A program made the translations under genes and the position numbers. From positions 1-51,594 of IMG/VR virus record IMGVR_UViG_3300048834_000016: DNA of 51,594 nucleotides; one strand, 5' to 3'. Positions 9,281 through 15,260 of the stretch are shown here, piece by piece; position 1 is the stretch's first letter; each line of letters starts with the position of its first letter. The notes below the pieces were generated by a model, which saw nothing but the letters and a program-made list of their open reading frames with translations, searched no databases and was not told where the DNA came from. The DNA is from a virus.

Positions 9281-9773
9281 CTCCTAGACACATCTTGGCT
9301 TCATACATCCGTCTATTATACAGCCCCTGTACAAACTTCCATTCACCATTCTTCTTTACATAGCTCCATACAGGCTTACCACTAGGAGCTTTATACATAG
9401 CATAACAAGCTTCTGTATATCTTCCTTCGTTATAAAGCTTTGCTGTCCTACTAGAACAAAATCCACTAACACCTATGTTATAGGCCATTAACGTAAATGC
9501 ATCATGTGTGTGTTGTTGTAAAGGCTTAGTAATACACTTCAATACACCATTACTATGTGTAGTAAGTTCTTTACGAAGAAAGGCATTACATTCTTCTACA
9601 CTGTATTTCTTATTGAACACAATATCTTTACCAGTGTACCCTTGACACACTGTAGGAATCCCTGCTATGTCGTAATAAGCATAATACCTAGTACCTTCCC
9701 ATAAAGCAGCACTACTTACTAACGAAGCTGTTACTACACCTACAAGCCATTTGTTATTCTGTATTATTGACAT
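9258..9773 (-). CDS. SAR-type endolysin (lysozyme-like muramidase, GH24)
   Basis: This 171-residue peptidoglycan hydrolase begins with a hydrophobic but weak signal-anchor-release segment (about residues 9-24, Gly/Ala/Ser-rich), directly followed by the catalytic core. Glu26, Asp35 and Thr41 have the same spacing as the E-D-T triad of phage P21-type lysozymes (WEGTRYYAYYD, then GIPT). The protein can therefore be exported by the host Sec system and released later. Several cysteines could regulate it by disulfide exchange. It follows the holin with a 20-base overlap. Confidence 0.92.
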   Translation of the reverse strand: MSIIQNNKWLVGVVTASLVSSAALWEGTRYYAYYDIAGIPTVCQGYTGKDIVFNKKYSVEECNAFLRKELTTHSNGVLKCITKPLQQHTHDAFTLMAYNIGVSGFCSSRTAKLYNEGRYTEACYAMYKAPSGKPVWSYVKKNGEWKFVQGLYNRRMYEAKMCLGDGDAKLD

Positions 9774-9972
9774 CTTTACCTCTAAACTTATTCACCATTG
9801 CTGCAATGGCATTATAAGCTTTAGGGATTTTCTCAATAATAATCAATATTGATACTACAGCAGATAGAATCAAAATCCATTGCTCTAATGGAATACCAAA
9901 CAAACCTAAAGCTGCTGGACCAAGTGCTGTCGCAACCTTAGCACTTTCTGGAATTCTTTCATAAATTTCCAT
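9754..9972 (-). CDS. Holin or pinholin
   Basis: This 72-residue protein heads the late leftward operon. It has two predicted membrane helices (about residues 11-26, Ala/Gly-rich, and 32-47, Ile/Leu-rich) and a basic then polar C-terminus (MVNKFRGKDVNNTE). Because the following endolysin has a signal-anchor-release segment, a small-hole holin that only depolarises the membrane would suffice. The start is preceded by AGGAAAGG. I assign it by topology, size and neighbourhood; no specific holin family was recognised. Confidence 0.82.
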   Translation of the reverse strand: MEIYERIPESAKVATALGPAALGLFGIPLEQWILILSAVVSILIIIEKIPKAYNAIAAMVNKFRGKDVNNTE

Positions 9973-9984
9973 ATTACCTTTCCT

Positions 9985-9993
9985 ATTATACTA
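9985..9993 (-). promoter_or_regulatory. TAGTATAAT motif upstream of the lysis operon
   Basis: Read leftwards this is TAGTATAAT, identical to the 9-mer before the small terminase. It lies 12 bases before the holin start codon and overlaps the approach to its ribosome site, so if it is a -10 box the leader would be only a few bases long. It may be coincidental. Confidence 0.25.
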
Positions 9994-10055
9994 AAACGTA
10001 TATTCACTTCGTTCATATACATCCTCTCAGTGCCCGAAGGGCGTGTTAGCACATG

Positions 10056-10091
10056 CTTGAGCATACTCTTGAGAATATACTTAAGTATATA
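10056..10091. repeat. Iteron cluster 1: three tandem 12-bp repeats
   Basis: The units are CTTGAGCATACT, CTTGAGAATATA and CTTAAGTATATA, with no spacer. Together with cluster 2 the consensus is about CTTGAGAATATA. Tandem 12-bp spacing puts successive sites on roughly the same face of DNA, as in replication-initiator or regulator arrays. Confidence 0.85.
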
Positions 10092-10196
10092 CAAAGGGAA
10101 GAAAAACCTATTATTCTTCAATGTTGTAATTTCTTGTAGAAATTTAGAAGCTGCAATGCATACTAGTACAAGTACCCCTACACCCCTACTATACCT

Positions 10197-10232
10197 CTTG
10201 AGTATATCCTTGAGAATATACTTGAGAATTAT
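10197..10232. repeat. Iteron cluster 2: three tandem 12-bp repeats
   Basis: The units are CTTGAGTATATC, CTTGAGAATATA and CTTGAGAATTAT. The middle unit is identical to the middle unit of cluster 1. The clusters have the same orientation and their starts are 141 bp apart. Confidence 0.85.
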
Positions 10233-10301
10233 TCTTATTACTATTGCTGAATGATAATGAGAATTGGTTGCAATACCCCCTCTCAATGATTTTCATTTAG
10301 T

Positions 10302-10332
10302 CTGTGCATATCCTGTGCATATCTTATCCACA
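10302..10332 (+). other. Candidate replication origin core: 11-bp tandem repeat plus DnaA box
   Basis: CTGTGCATATC occurs twice in direct tandem (10302-10312 and 10313-10323), immediately followed by TTATCCACA at 10324-10332, a perfect match to the bacterial DnaA-box consensus. The surroundings are AT-rich and lie between divergent transcription units, where phage origins often sit. Origin function is inferred. Confidence 0.55.
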
Positions 10333-10516
10333 ACTTATCAACCAACACTGGTTACAAACCCGCATGGATGCTAGCGATTGTCTCTAGACGCCTTCGGCAT
10401 TACATATATATGCGAGTGACAACGAGCGCATGCGAAGCATCCTATAAACACTGTATGTAATTGCATATATACATGGTGCGGCATAGCATGCTATATTCTC
10501 CCTTGTGTTGGATGTC

Positions 10517-10536
10517 GTGTTGCTTATATGCAACAC
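10517..10536. promoter_or_regulatory. Operator-like palindrome upstream of the first early promoter
   Basis: GTGTTGC, 6 bases, then GCAACAC form a perfect 7-bp dyad ending 13 bp upstream of the -35 hexamer at 10550. Its size and place suit a dimeric regulator. No obvious phage regulator gene was recognised, so a host protein or a DNA structure is equally possible. Confidence 0.4.
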
Positions 10537-10549
10537 ATGAATTTGGGGG

Positions 10550-10578
10550 TTGACAATCCTTTTGTTCTATGCTCTAAT
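10550..10578 (+). promoter_or_regulatory. Strong sigma70-type promoter P1
   Basis: A perfect -35 TTGACA (10550-10555), a 17-bp spacer and -10 TCTAAT (10573-10578) read rightwards. Transcription would begin near 10585, about 30 bases before the first boxA-like site. Confidence 0.8.
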
Positions 10579-10613
10579 ACATTCATGCATCGGGTCATCG
10601 TGCCTTGTGCATA

Positions 10614-10627
10614 GGCTCTTTAACAAT
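10614..10627 (+). promoter_or_regulatory. boxA-like antitermination site 1
   Basis: GGCTCTTTAACAAT closely matches the boxA of proteobacterial rRNA leaders (TGCTCTTTAACA), which binds NusB and S10 in RNA. It lies in the presumed leader of P1 and abuts the 5' strand of a 12-bp long-range stem. Confidence 0.6.
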
Positions 10628-10757
10628 GTAGCGTGTGTGTCTAGCGTTGCTTACGTCGTGCGGTGCGGTTACCCGGTAAGGCTGACAATGCACAAGCTCT
10701 AGCCCTTGAATGTGGCATCAATAGAGCTTGACAGTGACAACAAATACACGCTACATT
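10625..10757 (+). ncRNA. Predicted structured RNA 1, closed by a 12-bp stem
   Basis: AATGTAGCGTGT (10625-10636) is perfectly complementary to ACACGCTACATT (10746-10757). Inside lie a second perfect 9-bp stem, CAAGCTCTA (10693-10701) with TAGAGCTTG (10722-10730), and a possible CTTAC/GTAAG hairpin. This gives a multibranched RNA of about 133 bases placed just after boxA, resembling the boxA-then-processing-stem order of rRNA precursors. No ORF explains the conservation of pairing. Confidence 0.55.
10728..10757 (+). promoter_or_regulatory. Probable sigma70-type promoter P2
   Basis: A perfect TTGACA (10728-10733) is followed after 18 bp by TACATT (10752-10757). It overlaps the 3' strand of structured RNA 1 and would start a transcript near 10764 that enters the second boxA-like module. 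Confidence 0.5.
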
Positions 10758-10812
10758 AGAGCCATTCGTTAGCTATACATCGTGATAGCTGACAGGGCAT
10801 ACATGTTATGCC

Positions 10813-10826
10813 GCCCTTTAACAATT
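10813..10826 (+). promoter_or_regulatory. boxA-like antitermination site 2
   Basis: GCCCTTTAACAATT matches the rRNA boxA core. As at site 1, it directly precedes one strand of a long-range inverted repeat. Confidence 0.5.
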
Positions 10827-11050
10827 AGACTGTGTGAATAGGTGCAACAATTGATTGCCCTATTCCGTTACACCCTACCTTATGCGAAAACCGCAGGGAT
10901 ATGCACGTACATAGGATGCTATGCGTGTGTGTCTTGTGCCTGAGTATGCGGACAGGACGGGTTATAGAATGGAATAGATCAACAATCAATACATGGCCTA
11001 TGGAAATCCGCTAGATATTCTCGAACCGGTGATTAATTACAGCACAGTCT
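10827..11050 (+). ncRNA. Predicted structured RNA 2
   Basis: AGACTGTG (10827-10834) pairs with CACAGTCT (11043-11050). Nested hairpins include GAATAGG (10836-10842) with CCTATTC (10859-10865) and TGCG/CGCA at 10883-10895. The closing stem is shorter than in RNA 1, so the fold is less certain, but the order boxA then closing stem is repeated. Confidence 0.4.
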
Positions 11051-11055
11051 TATTT

Positions 11056-11070
11056 GTTCGTTAACAATTC
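11056..11070 (+). promoter_or_regulatory. boxA-like site 3
   Basis: GTTCGTTAACAATTC is a third, weaker match to the boxA core, 243 bases after the second and directly after the end of structured RNA 2. Confidence 0.4.
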
Positions 11071-11082
11071 ATCATTCTGAAA

Positions 11083-11162
11083 ATCATCTAGTCCAATGGG
11101 CCTCGATTAATAGATGATAGCATCACCCGCTAATACATTCCCTAGCATCCTATAATGTATTA
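11083..11162 (+). ncRNA. Two strong hairpins downstream of boxA 3
   Basis: ATCATCTA (11083-11090) pairs with TAGATGAT (11111-11118), and TAATACATT (11131-11139) with TAATGTATTA's last nine bases (11154-11162). Both stems are perfect. Neither has a following U-tract, so they do not look like terminators. They may be the folded part of a third module without a closing stem. Confidence 0.4.
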
Positions 11163-11206
11163 TGGCGTTAGCTATTGTCCTTTGATTGATTCACCGGCGG
11201 GGATGG

Positions 11207-11235
11207 TTGACAGAATGGTTTTCTTAGTGCATAAT
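11207..11235 (+). promoter_or_regulatory. Strong sigma70-type promoter P3 of the early operon
   Basis: TTGACA (11207-11212), a 17-bp spacer and CATAAT (11230-11235) read rightwards. The transcript would start near 11242, about 36 bases upstream of the first early ORF. It is probably used by unmodified host polymerase at once after infection. Confidence 0.8.
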
Positions 11236-11277
11236 TTAACCATGTTCTAAGCAAACTGTTCTGAAAAGGAAATTAAA

Positions 11278-11406
11278 ATGGAATACTACTTCTTCAACGA
11301 TGATGCACCAGAATACAATCAACGTATGGATAACATTCGCAATTCATACATAGGATGGATTGACGGTGCATTAGTTTGTACACTTGAATTGTTGCCAAAG
11401 GAATAA
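11278..11406 (+). CDS. Small early protein (42 residues), unknown
   Basis: The first ORF after promoter P3 starts at ATG 11278 behind AAAAGGAAA and ends at 11406. The product starts MEYYFFNDDAPEYNQ and ends LELLPKE, and is acidic with several aromatic residues. Small acidic proteins made first by phages often bind and inhibit host enzymes, but nothing here identifies a target. Spacing from the promoter and a good ribosome site are the main evidence for coding. Confidence 0.65.
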   Translation: MEYYFFNDDAPEYNQRMDNIRNSYIGWIDGALVCTLELLPKE

Positions 11407-11488
11407 CTCACAACAAATGGTTCTATAATAAGAGCCATTGATTGTGCGCTATTGCACAGCTATGCCTTATTAGGTAAAGGAGAATATC

Positions 11489-12052
11489 ATGGCGTTTGAT
11501 AAAAATGTATTTGAAGGTAAGTTTAAGGTCAGCATGGGCAAGCTGGCACAAGGGGAAAAGACTGTTCGTGAGGAATTGAATTGGGCTAGTCGTGCTGTGC
11601 TGGAAGCCCTGCATTCCACGGAGAATATCGGTTATGTCAATCAATTGATTGGTGTTCTTACGCCTGTCAATCGTAAGGCTGCCATTGTTTTCTTCAAGCA
11701 TTTTGGTGGCTTCCATTATGACGATGCCACTGCCATGTTCACAAAGAAAAGCAAAAAGCGTTACGATCAAGCGCATCGAGATGCTATTGCATTCTTGCAA
11801 GACCCGAATAACAATATGTTTAGCTGGGCACAGCGTCATATTGAAATTGAGCAAAAACCTTTTGATCCGACATCATTCAAACGTGGTTTTAAGAACTACA
11901 TTGCGAAGCATTTGCAACAAGCGAAAGATAATGGCCTTGACCAGAAGGAATTGCTTGCCATTATGTTCGAAGCCGGTGTTGAAGTTGATGCCATTGTGGA
12001 TGTTATGGCTAAGGCAGGCATGGTTGATGTGAAGGAAGCCGAACAAGAATAA
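11489..12052 (+). CDS. Early protein of unknown function (187 residues)
   Basis: It starts at ATG 11489 behind AAAGGAGAATATC, one of the best ribosome sites in the window. The product begins MAFDKNVFEGKFKVSMGKL and looks like an all-alpha soluble protein with basic patches (KKSKKRYDQAHRD) and an acidic end (DVKEAEQE). No catalytic motif is evident. It lies between the early promoter and the first terminator, so it is probably among the most abundant early products. Its codon use seems somewhat richer in GCC and GGC than downstream genes. Confidence 0.85.
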   Translation: MAFDKNVFEGKFKVSMGKLAQGEKTVREELNWASRAVLEALHSTENIGYVNQLIGVLTPVNRKAAIVFFKHFGGFHYDDATAMFTKKSKKRYDQAHRDAIAFLQDPNNNMFSWAQRHIEIEQKPFDPTSFKRGFKNYIAKHLQQAKDNGLDQKELLAIMFEAGVEVDAIVDVMAKAGMVDVKEAEQE

Positions 12053-12120
12053 GCGACAGTTTCGCATATACATTGTAAACAGTGTATATGCTAGGCGATG
12101 TTGCCTACTGGAGAATTAAC

Positions 12121-12324
12121 ATGCAAACTCATACCATCGTGCGTCCTGTTGCTAACGCCCTTATCAATGCCTTTGTGGCTTATGGGAAGAATGATACGCC
12201 AATCACCAATGCCATTGATAAGGCGTGGCATGCTGGCCAGCACAAGGCCAAGCGTAATAATTGGAATGCTAGTTTGTCCTTCAAGACTGCCCAAAAGTTG
12301 AAGGCTCAAGGTATTCTAGTGTAA
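12121..12324 (+). CDS. Small early protein (67 residues), unknown
   Basis: The start at 12121 (MQTHTIVRPVANALINAF) follows GGAG 10 bases upstream; a longer frame upstream has no ribosome site. The product is basic and probably helical, and ends FKTAQKLKAQGILV. It is the last gene before a strong terminator at 12350, completing a three-gene immediate-early unit. Function unknown. Confidence 0.75.
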   Translation: MQTHTIVRPVANALINAFVAYGKNDTPITNAIDKAWHAGQHKAKRNNWNASLSFKTAQKLKAQGILV

Positions 12325-12349
12325 CGTATACACATTTTAAATAAATAAT

Positions 12350-12380
12350 AGCCCCTAGATGTAAAAGTCTAGGGGCTTTT
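12350..12380 (+). terminator. Intrinsic terminator after the immediate-early genes
   Basis: AGCCCCTAGA, an 8-base loop and TCTAGGGGCT form a perfect 10-bp stem followed by TTTT. Transcripts from P1-P3 should stop here unless antiterminated, which may be what the boxA-like sites are for. Confidence 0.9.
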
Positions 12381-12411
12381 ACTCGTCTTCACTTTTTCAC
12401 ATAGGTACTAT

Positions 12412-12600
12412 ATGCGTCACAGCTCCATTGTTGTTCTCGATAATTCCATACGCAATTGTTGGTATGGTCAAGGGGAATTTGGTCTAAGTGCTGGATTACA
12501 GGCTAGTGCAAATATGAAAAAGAAACGTGATAGCTCAGACAAGGTGAAGTGGCAGGCTGGAGTTGTTTCCAAGATGTCTATCCCTAGTTCTTTATTCTGA
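12412..12600 (+). CDS. Doubtful small ORF (62 residues)
   Basis: An ORF starting MRHSSIVVLDNSIRNCWYG runs from ATG 12412, just past the terminator. There is no clear ribosome site and no recognisable domain, and the product is basic with a lysine cluster (NMKKKRDSSDK). It fills part of a 419-bp gap otherwise holding only the terminator and AT-rich sequence, so I list it with low confidence. Confidence 0.35.
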   Translation: MRHSSIVVLDNSIRNCWYGQGEFGLSAGLQASANMKKKRDSSDKVKWQAGVVSKMSIPSSLF

Positions 12601-12743
12601 TAAGGGAGAGTATATTATAGAATAATATAATATATCGAAACCTACGTTCCTCTCTCACATTCGTTCGTTCGTCTCTCCGCCGTTTCTATACTTACGTAGA
12701 GAACTAACCCGAAATTCACTCACTTTTAGCCAAAAGAATTCAA
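12601..12743 (+). promoter_or_regulatory. AT-rich spacer with -10-like TATAAT and a TTCG tetranucleotide run
   Basis: The spacer contains TATAAT at 12626-12631 without a good -35 hexamer, then a CATTCGTTCGTTCGTC run near 12660. A related ACGTTCGTTCATTCGTTC run lies beside the late tRNAs at about 50273. It is a plausible delayed-early promoter region, but the evidence is thin. Confidence 0.3.
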
Positions 12744-13910
12744 ATGATTGCACTCACAATAGAGAATCGTAAAGTTGGAATGAAAGTTGTTATCAATCCT
12801 GAAAAGATAGAACATTATATAGAAAGATTTACTGAAGGTAAGCTATATATTATTGAAAACTTTAATGGACAATGTATCTATATTCGTGACGATAATAATG
12901 ATCTACGAGTAATGTATACGTATCGTTTTTATATCTATGAGGAACCTGTTGAAATGATTAAGGTAAATGATTACGTTAAGCGTAAAGATGGTGTTGAAGG
13001 AGTTGTTATCAACATCTATCCCTCTGGTTTGATTCGTCTTAGCACGAAGAAGGGTACGTATAAGAAGGATGGATTCATTAAGACTGTTCCTCCTGTTGAT
13101 GTACCTGTAGTTGATTATGCTTTACTTGATAAACTTGCAATTGGCAGTGGACAAGGTGTTTGTTCTTACGTTGTTGTTGGCAAGGATGATGTTAAGTATT
13201 TTGCACGTAATCAAGCATGTGCTTCTTCCCTCGGAGCGTATGGTGTTATTACTAAAAATAAGATTAAAACTATTGGGTTTAATATCTCTAGATATCTAGA
13301 CCGTGTAGGGGATTACAAAAAGGAATTTAATTCATTCCTCAAATATGTTGTATTTGAAAGCCCTTGGTCTAAGTATTACGTGAAGGATACTATTGAGAAT
13401 ATTCTTAAAAAGGGAATCTTTCTGGATGTAAACCATCCTCACAGCCATGTTGTAGCTGCGCATATTGCACTACGTATCGGATATGAGCACAGCAGCAGTC
13501 GTCTGAAAGTATTTCAAGAAGCTATTGATCAAGGATTTTCCGGTCATGTGGCTTTCATTGTCTCTCAGTCCACTTACCTAAATCCTGATAATGTCCTGAA
13601 GGCATTGGATAACAACGGTTGGCACCATTGCATGAGCAGTCAACACTCTGTTAATGATATTGTCTCCTTTTTCAAGAATGGTTACAAGGAGAGCGAGGAA
13701 CCTCATACTTCTGAAGGTCTTAAACGATATTCAATTCAAGAGAGTATTGGAGTGCAAGAGGGTAATGAAGAAAGTGTATTTAATCTTCTGAATTCTGATG
13801 TTATTAACTCTTATATACCTGGTGCATTTGGACAGAAACCTAAGATTATCAAGGGTTCATTTGAAGTGGCAGTAGCTAAGGCGTGTACGCTTATTGCCTC
13901 TAAGTTCTAA
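12744..13910 (+). CDS. Protein of unknown function (388 residues)
   Basis: The start at 12744 (MIALTIENRKVGMKVVIN) opens the long delayed-early block. The N-terminal 110 residues suggest two small beta-barrel-like repeats (KVGMKVVIN... and MIKVNDYVKRKDGVEGVVIN...), each like an SH3/KOW-type barrel. The central part (residues about 180-300) is helical and ends in a His-rich stretch (GWHHCMSSQHS). I recognise no enzyme signature. It ends 6 bases before a tRNA-Leu gene, so its transcript probably continues through the tRNA cluster. Confidence 0.8.
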   Translation: MIALTIENRKVGMKVVINPEKIEHYIERFTEGKLYIIENFNGQCIYIRDDNNDLRVMYTYRFYIYEEPVEMIKVNDYVKRKDGVEGVVINIYPSGLIRLSTKKGTYKKDGFIKTVPPVDVPVVDYALLDKLAIGSGQGVCSYVVVGKDDVKYFARNQACASSLGAYGVITKNKIKTIGFNISRYLDRVGDYKKEFNSFLKYVVFESPWSKYYVKDTIENILKKGIFLDVNHPHSHVVAAHIALRIGYEHSSSRLKVFQEAIDQGFSGHVAFIVSQSTYLNPDNVLKALDNNGWHHCMSSQHSVNDIVSFFKNGYKESEEPHTSEGLKRYSIQESIGVQEGNEESVFNLLNSDVINSYIPGAFGQKPKIIKGSFEVAVAKACTLIASKF

Positions 13911-13916
13911 ACAATA

Positions 13917-14001
13917 GCGAGAGTGGTGGAATTGGCAGACACACCAGATTTAAAATCTGACGACGTAAGTTGTACGGGTTCGACTCCCGTCTCTCGCACC
14001 A
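13917..14001 (+). tRNA. tRNA-Leu (anticodon TAA), CCA encoded
   Basis: The acceptor GCGAGAG pairs with CTCTCGC, followed by ACCA. The anticodon loop TTTAAAA gives TAA, reading TTA. A long variable arm fits tRNA-Leu. TTA is rare in GC-rich hosts, so it probably supports AT-rich phage genes. Confidence 0.95.
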
Positions 14002-14032
14002 ATTCATTAACAGTAAGAAAGAAAGAGCTATC

Positions 14033-14668
14033 ATGTCTAAGAAATGTTACATCGTTGGCGGTGGTTTTGGTGATTACGAACGTTTGTTCCAGGAGCTTGG
14101 ATTTACCATTGAACCTAGCGTACTTAATGATAAGCTGGAACCAGTTGATTTGATTGTGTTCACTGGTGGTGAAGATGTAACTCCTAGCTTGTACGGTGCT
14201 AAGGATCACCCAACGACATTCAATAATATCCGCCGTGATGCTATTGAACAGCAAATCTTCACTAATGCCGTGTTTAACAACATCCCTATGGTGGGTATCT
14301 GTCGTGGAGGGCAGTTCCTTAATGTTATGTCTGGAGGGGCTATGTATCAGCATGTCCAAGGACATACACACTCCCATTCAATTACAGACGCTACAACAGG
14401 CGAAGTGGTGTACGTGTCATCTACCCATCACCAAATGATGAAACCCTCCTCTAAGGGCGTTCTGGTGGCTTCTAGCACCATTGGAGGGGAACGTGAATGG
14501 TTTGAAGGTGATGTATTCATGCGTGATGTGTCTAATCAGGACATTGAAGTGGTGTATTACGAAGAAACTAAGTGTCTCTGCTTCCAGCCTCATCCAGAAT
14601 TCTATGGAGCTGAATATGAGGGTATGAAGATGTATTTCAAATCTCTGTTGGAGCGTTTCTTCGGATAA
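14033..14668 (+). CDS. Class I glutamine amidotransferase-like hydrolase (peptidase C26 type)
   Basis: This 211-residue protein has a full triad: nucleophile Cys90 in GICRGGQF, and His187 with Glu189 in CFQPHPEF. The early FTGGEDVTPSLYG motif and the overall order match gamma-glutamyl hydrolases of the C26 family, such as PuuD, which cut gamma-glutamyl bonds. The start at 14033 is the first Met, with GAAAGAG upstream; a longer frame would run through the tRNA-Leu. It stands at the head of the amidoligase cassette, so it may release or recycle the gamma-linked product or its donor. The substrate is unknown. Confidence 0.88.
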   Translation: MSKKCYIVGGGFGDYERLFQELGFTIEPSVLNDKLEPVDLIVFTGGEDVTPSLYGAKDHPTTFNNIRRDAIEQQIFTNAVFNNIPMVGICRGGQFLNVMSGGAMYQHVQGHTHSHSITDATTGEVVYVSSTHHQMMKPSSKGVLVASSTIGGEREWFEGDVFMRDVSNQDIEVVYYEETKCLCFQPHPEFYGAEYEGMKMYFKSLLERFFG

Positions 14669-14678
14669 ATTATAATTA

Positions 14679-14752
14679 GGACGTTAGCTCAACGGTAGAG
14701 CAGAGAACTCATAATTCTTTGGTTAGGGGTTCGATTCCCTTACGTCCTACCA
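14679..14752 (+). tRNA. tRNA with anticodon CAT (Met, or Ile2 if modified), CCA encoded
   Basis: GGACGTT pairs with ACGTCCT (one G-T), followed by ACCA. The anticodon loop is CTCATAA. Elongator Met and lysidine-modified Ile2 cannot be told apart by eye; an Ile2 would read ATA, which is rare in GC-rich hosts. The 3' half overlaps the end of the opposite-strand HNH ORF. Confidence 0.92.
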
Positions 14753-15087
14753 ATTCATTGTGTATTTCTTTATGACAATTTGAACATAATAATACACATT
14801 TATCTAACTCTTCTGTAATAGAGTTCCAAGACCTTAATCTTAATTTCCTCCAATCGAAATCCTTACCTTCAGGATTAACATGATGAAATTCTAAGGCTCC
14901 ATAATATTTATTGTATCCGCAAGATATGCAACAACCTCCTTTATATTGTATGGCTTCTAATTTACGATTTTTCCATCTATCAATCTGATACTGTAACAAG
15001 CATTTTTTACAATAAGATTGGTAACGGTTTTCTGATTTTCTAAAATAAAAATCAGATTTATCTTTATCTTCTTTACAATTACTACAT
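14709..15087 (-). CDS. Free-standing HNH endonuclease between two tRNA genes
   Basis: The start at 15087 (MKCSNCKEDKDKSDF) gives 126 residues with paired zinc ligands (CSNC, CKKC, CISC) and an HNH core (ALEFHHVNPEGKDF then LLCSNCHKEIH). It is on the strand opposite to all its neighbours. Its natural end is about HNEL; the last dozen residues (VGRKGIEPLTKEL) are simply the antisense of tRNA-Met. The start lies 5 bases from tRNA-Arg. This position suggests a homing-type mobile gene that settled between two tRNAs. Confidence 0.85.
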
Positions 15088-15092
15088 TTCAT

Positions 15093-15167
15093 ATGGGTGT
15101 CGTATAATGGAAAATACATCGATCTTCTAAATCGAGAATCTAGGTTCAATTCCTAGCATCCATACCA
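15093..15167 (+). tRNA. tRNA-Arg (anticodon TCT), CCA encoded
   Basis: ATGGGTG pairs with CATCCAT, then ACCA. The stem TCGAT/ATCGA encloses CTTCTAA with anticodon TCT, reading AGA, a codon rare in GC-rich proteobacteria. Confidence 0.93.
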
Positions 15168-15260
15168 TTAACTCCTATAATTTATAGGATTAACCAAAAC
15201 ATTCTAAACAATACAGTACAACTGGTGAAATTACCAGGTACGGATAATGGAGATTTTATT

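Larger units (their letters stand above)
9973..11277. other. Gene-free control region (origin, promoters, structured RNA)
   Basis: No convincing protein gene lies in these 1.3 kb between the divergent late and early transcription units. The left third is AT-rich and repeat-rich (12-bp iteron clusters, 11-bp tandem repeat, DnaA box). The middle, 10390-10500, holds dyads such as ATTACATA at 10399 facing TATGTAAT at 10454. The right two thirds carry promoters, boxA-like sites and long inverted repeats, listed separately. Short ORFs here either translate the repeats or lack ribosome sites. Confidence 0.85.

Noticed and set aside
10056-10232. Possible CRISPR-like array
   Set aside because: Units are 12 bp and directly tandem without spacers, and no cas genes are present.
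9906-10286. Leftward 126-residue ORF with repeated ILKYILK peptides upstream of the holin
   Set aside because: The peptide repeats are just the 12-bp iterons read in frame; the ORF has no ribosome site and overlaps the holin and the origin candidate.
13923-14153. 76-residue ORF running through tRNA-Leu
   Set aside because: It is the tRNA read as protein, continuing out of frame into the C26 hydrolase gene.
15174-15188. CCTATAA-T-TTATAGG palindrome as terminator after tRNA-Arg
   Set aside because: AT-rich stem with no U-tract; more likely a processing site or chance.
15225-15260. GTG start for the class II GATase
   Set aside because: It would place 13 residues before the catalytic Cys, which must be N-terminal after Met removal, and it overlaps a CTGGT/ACCAG hairpin without a ribosome site.
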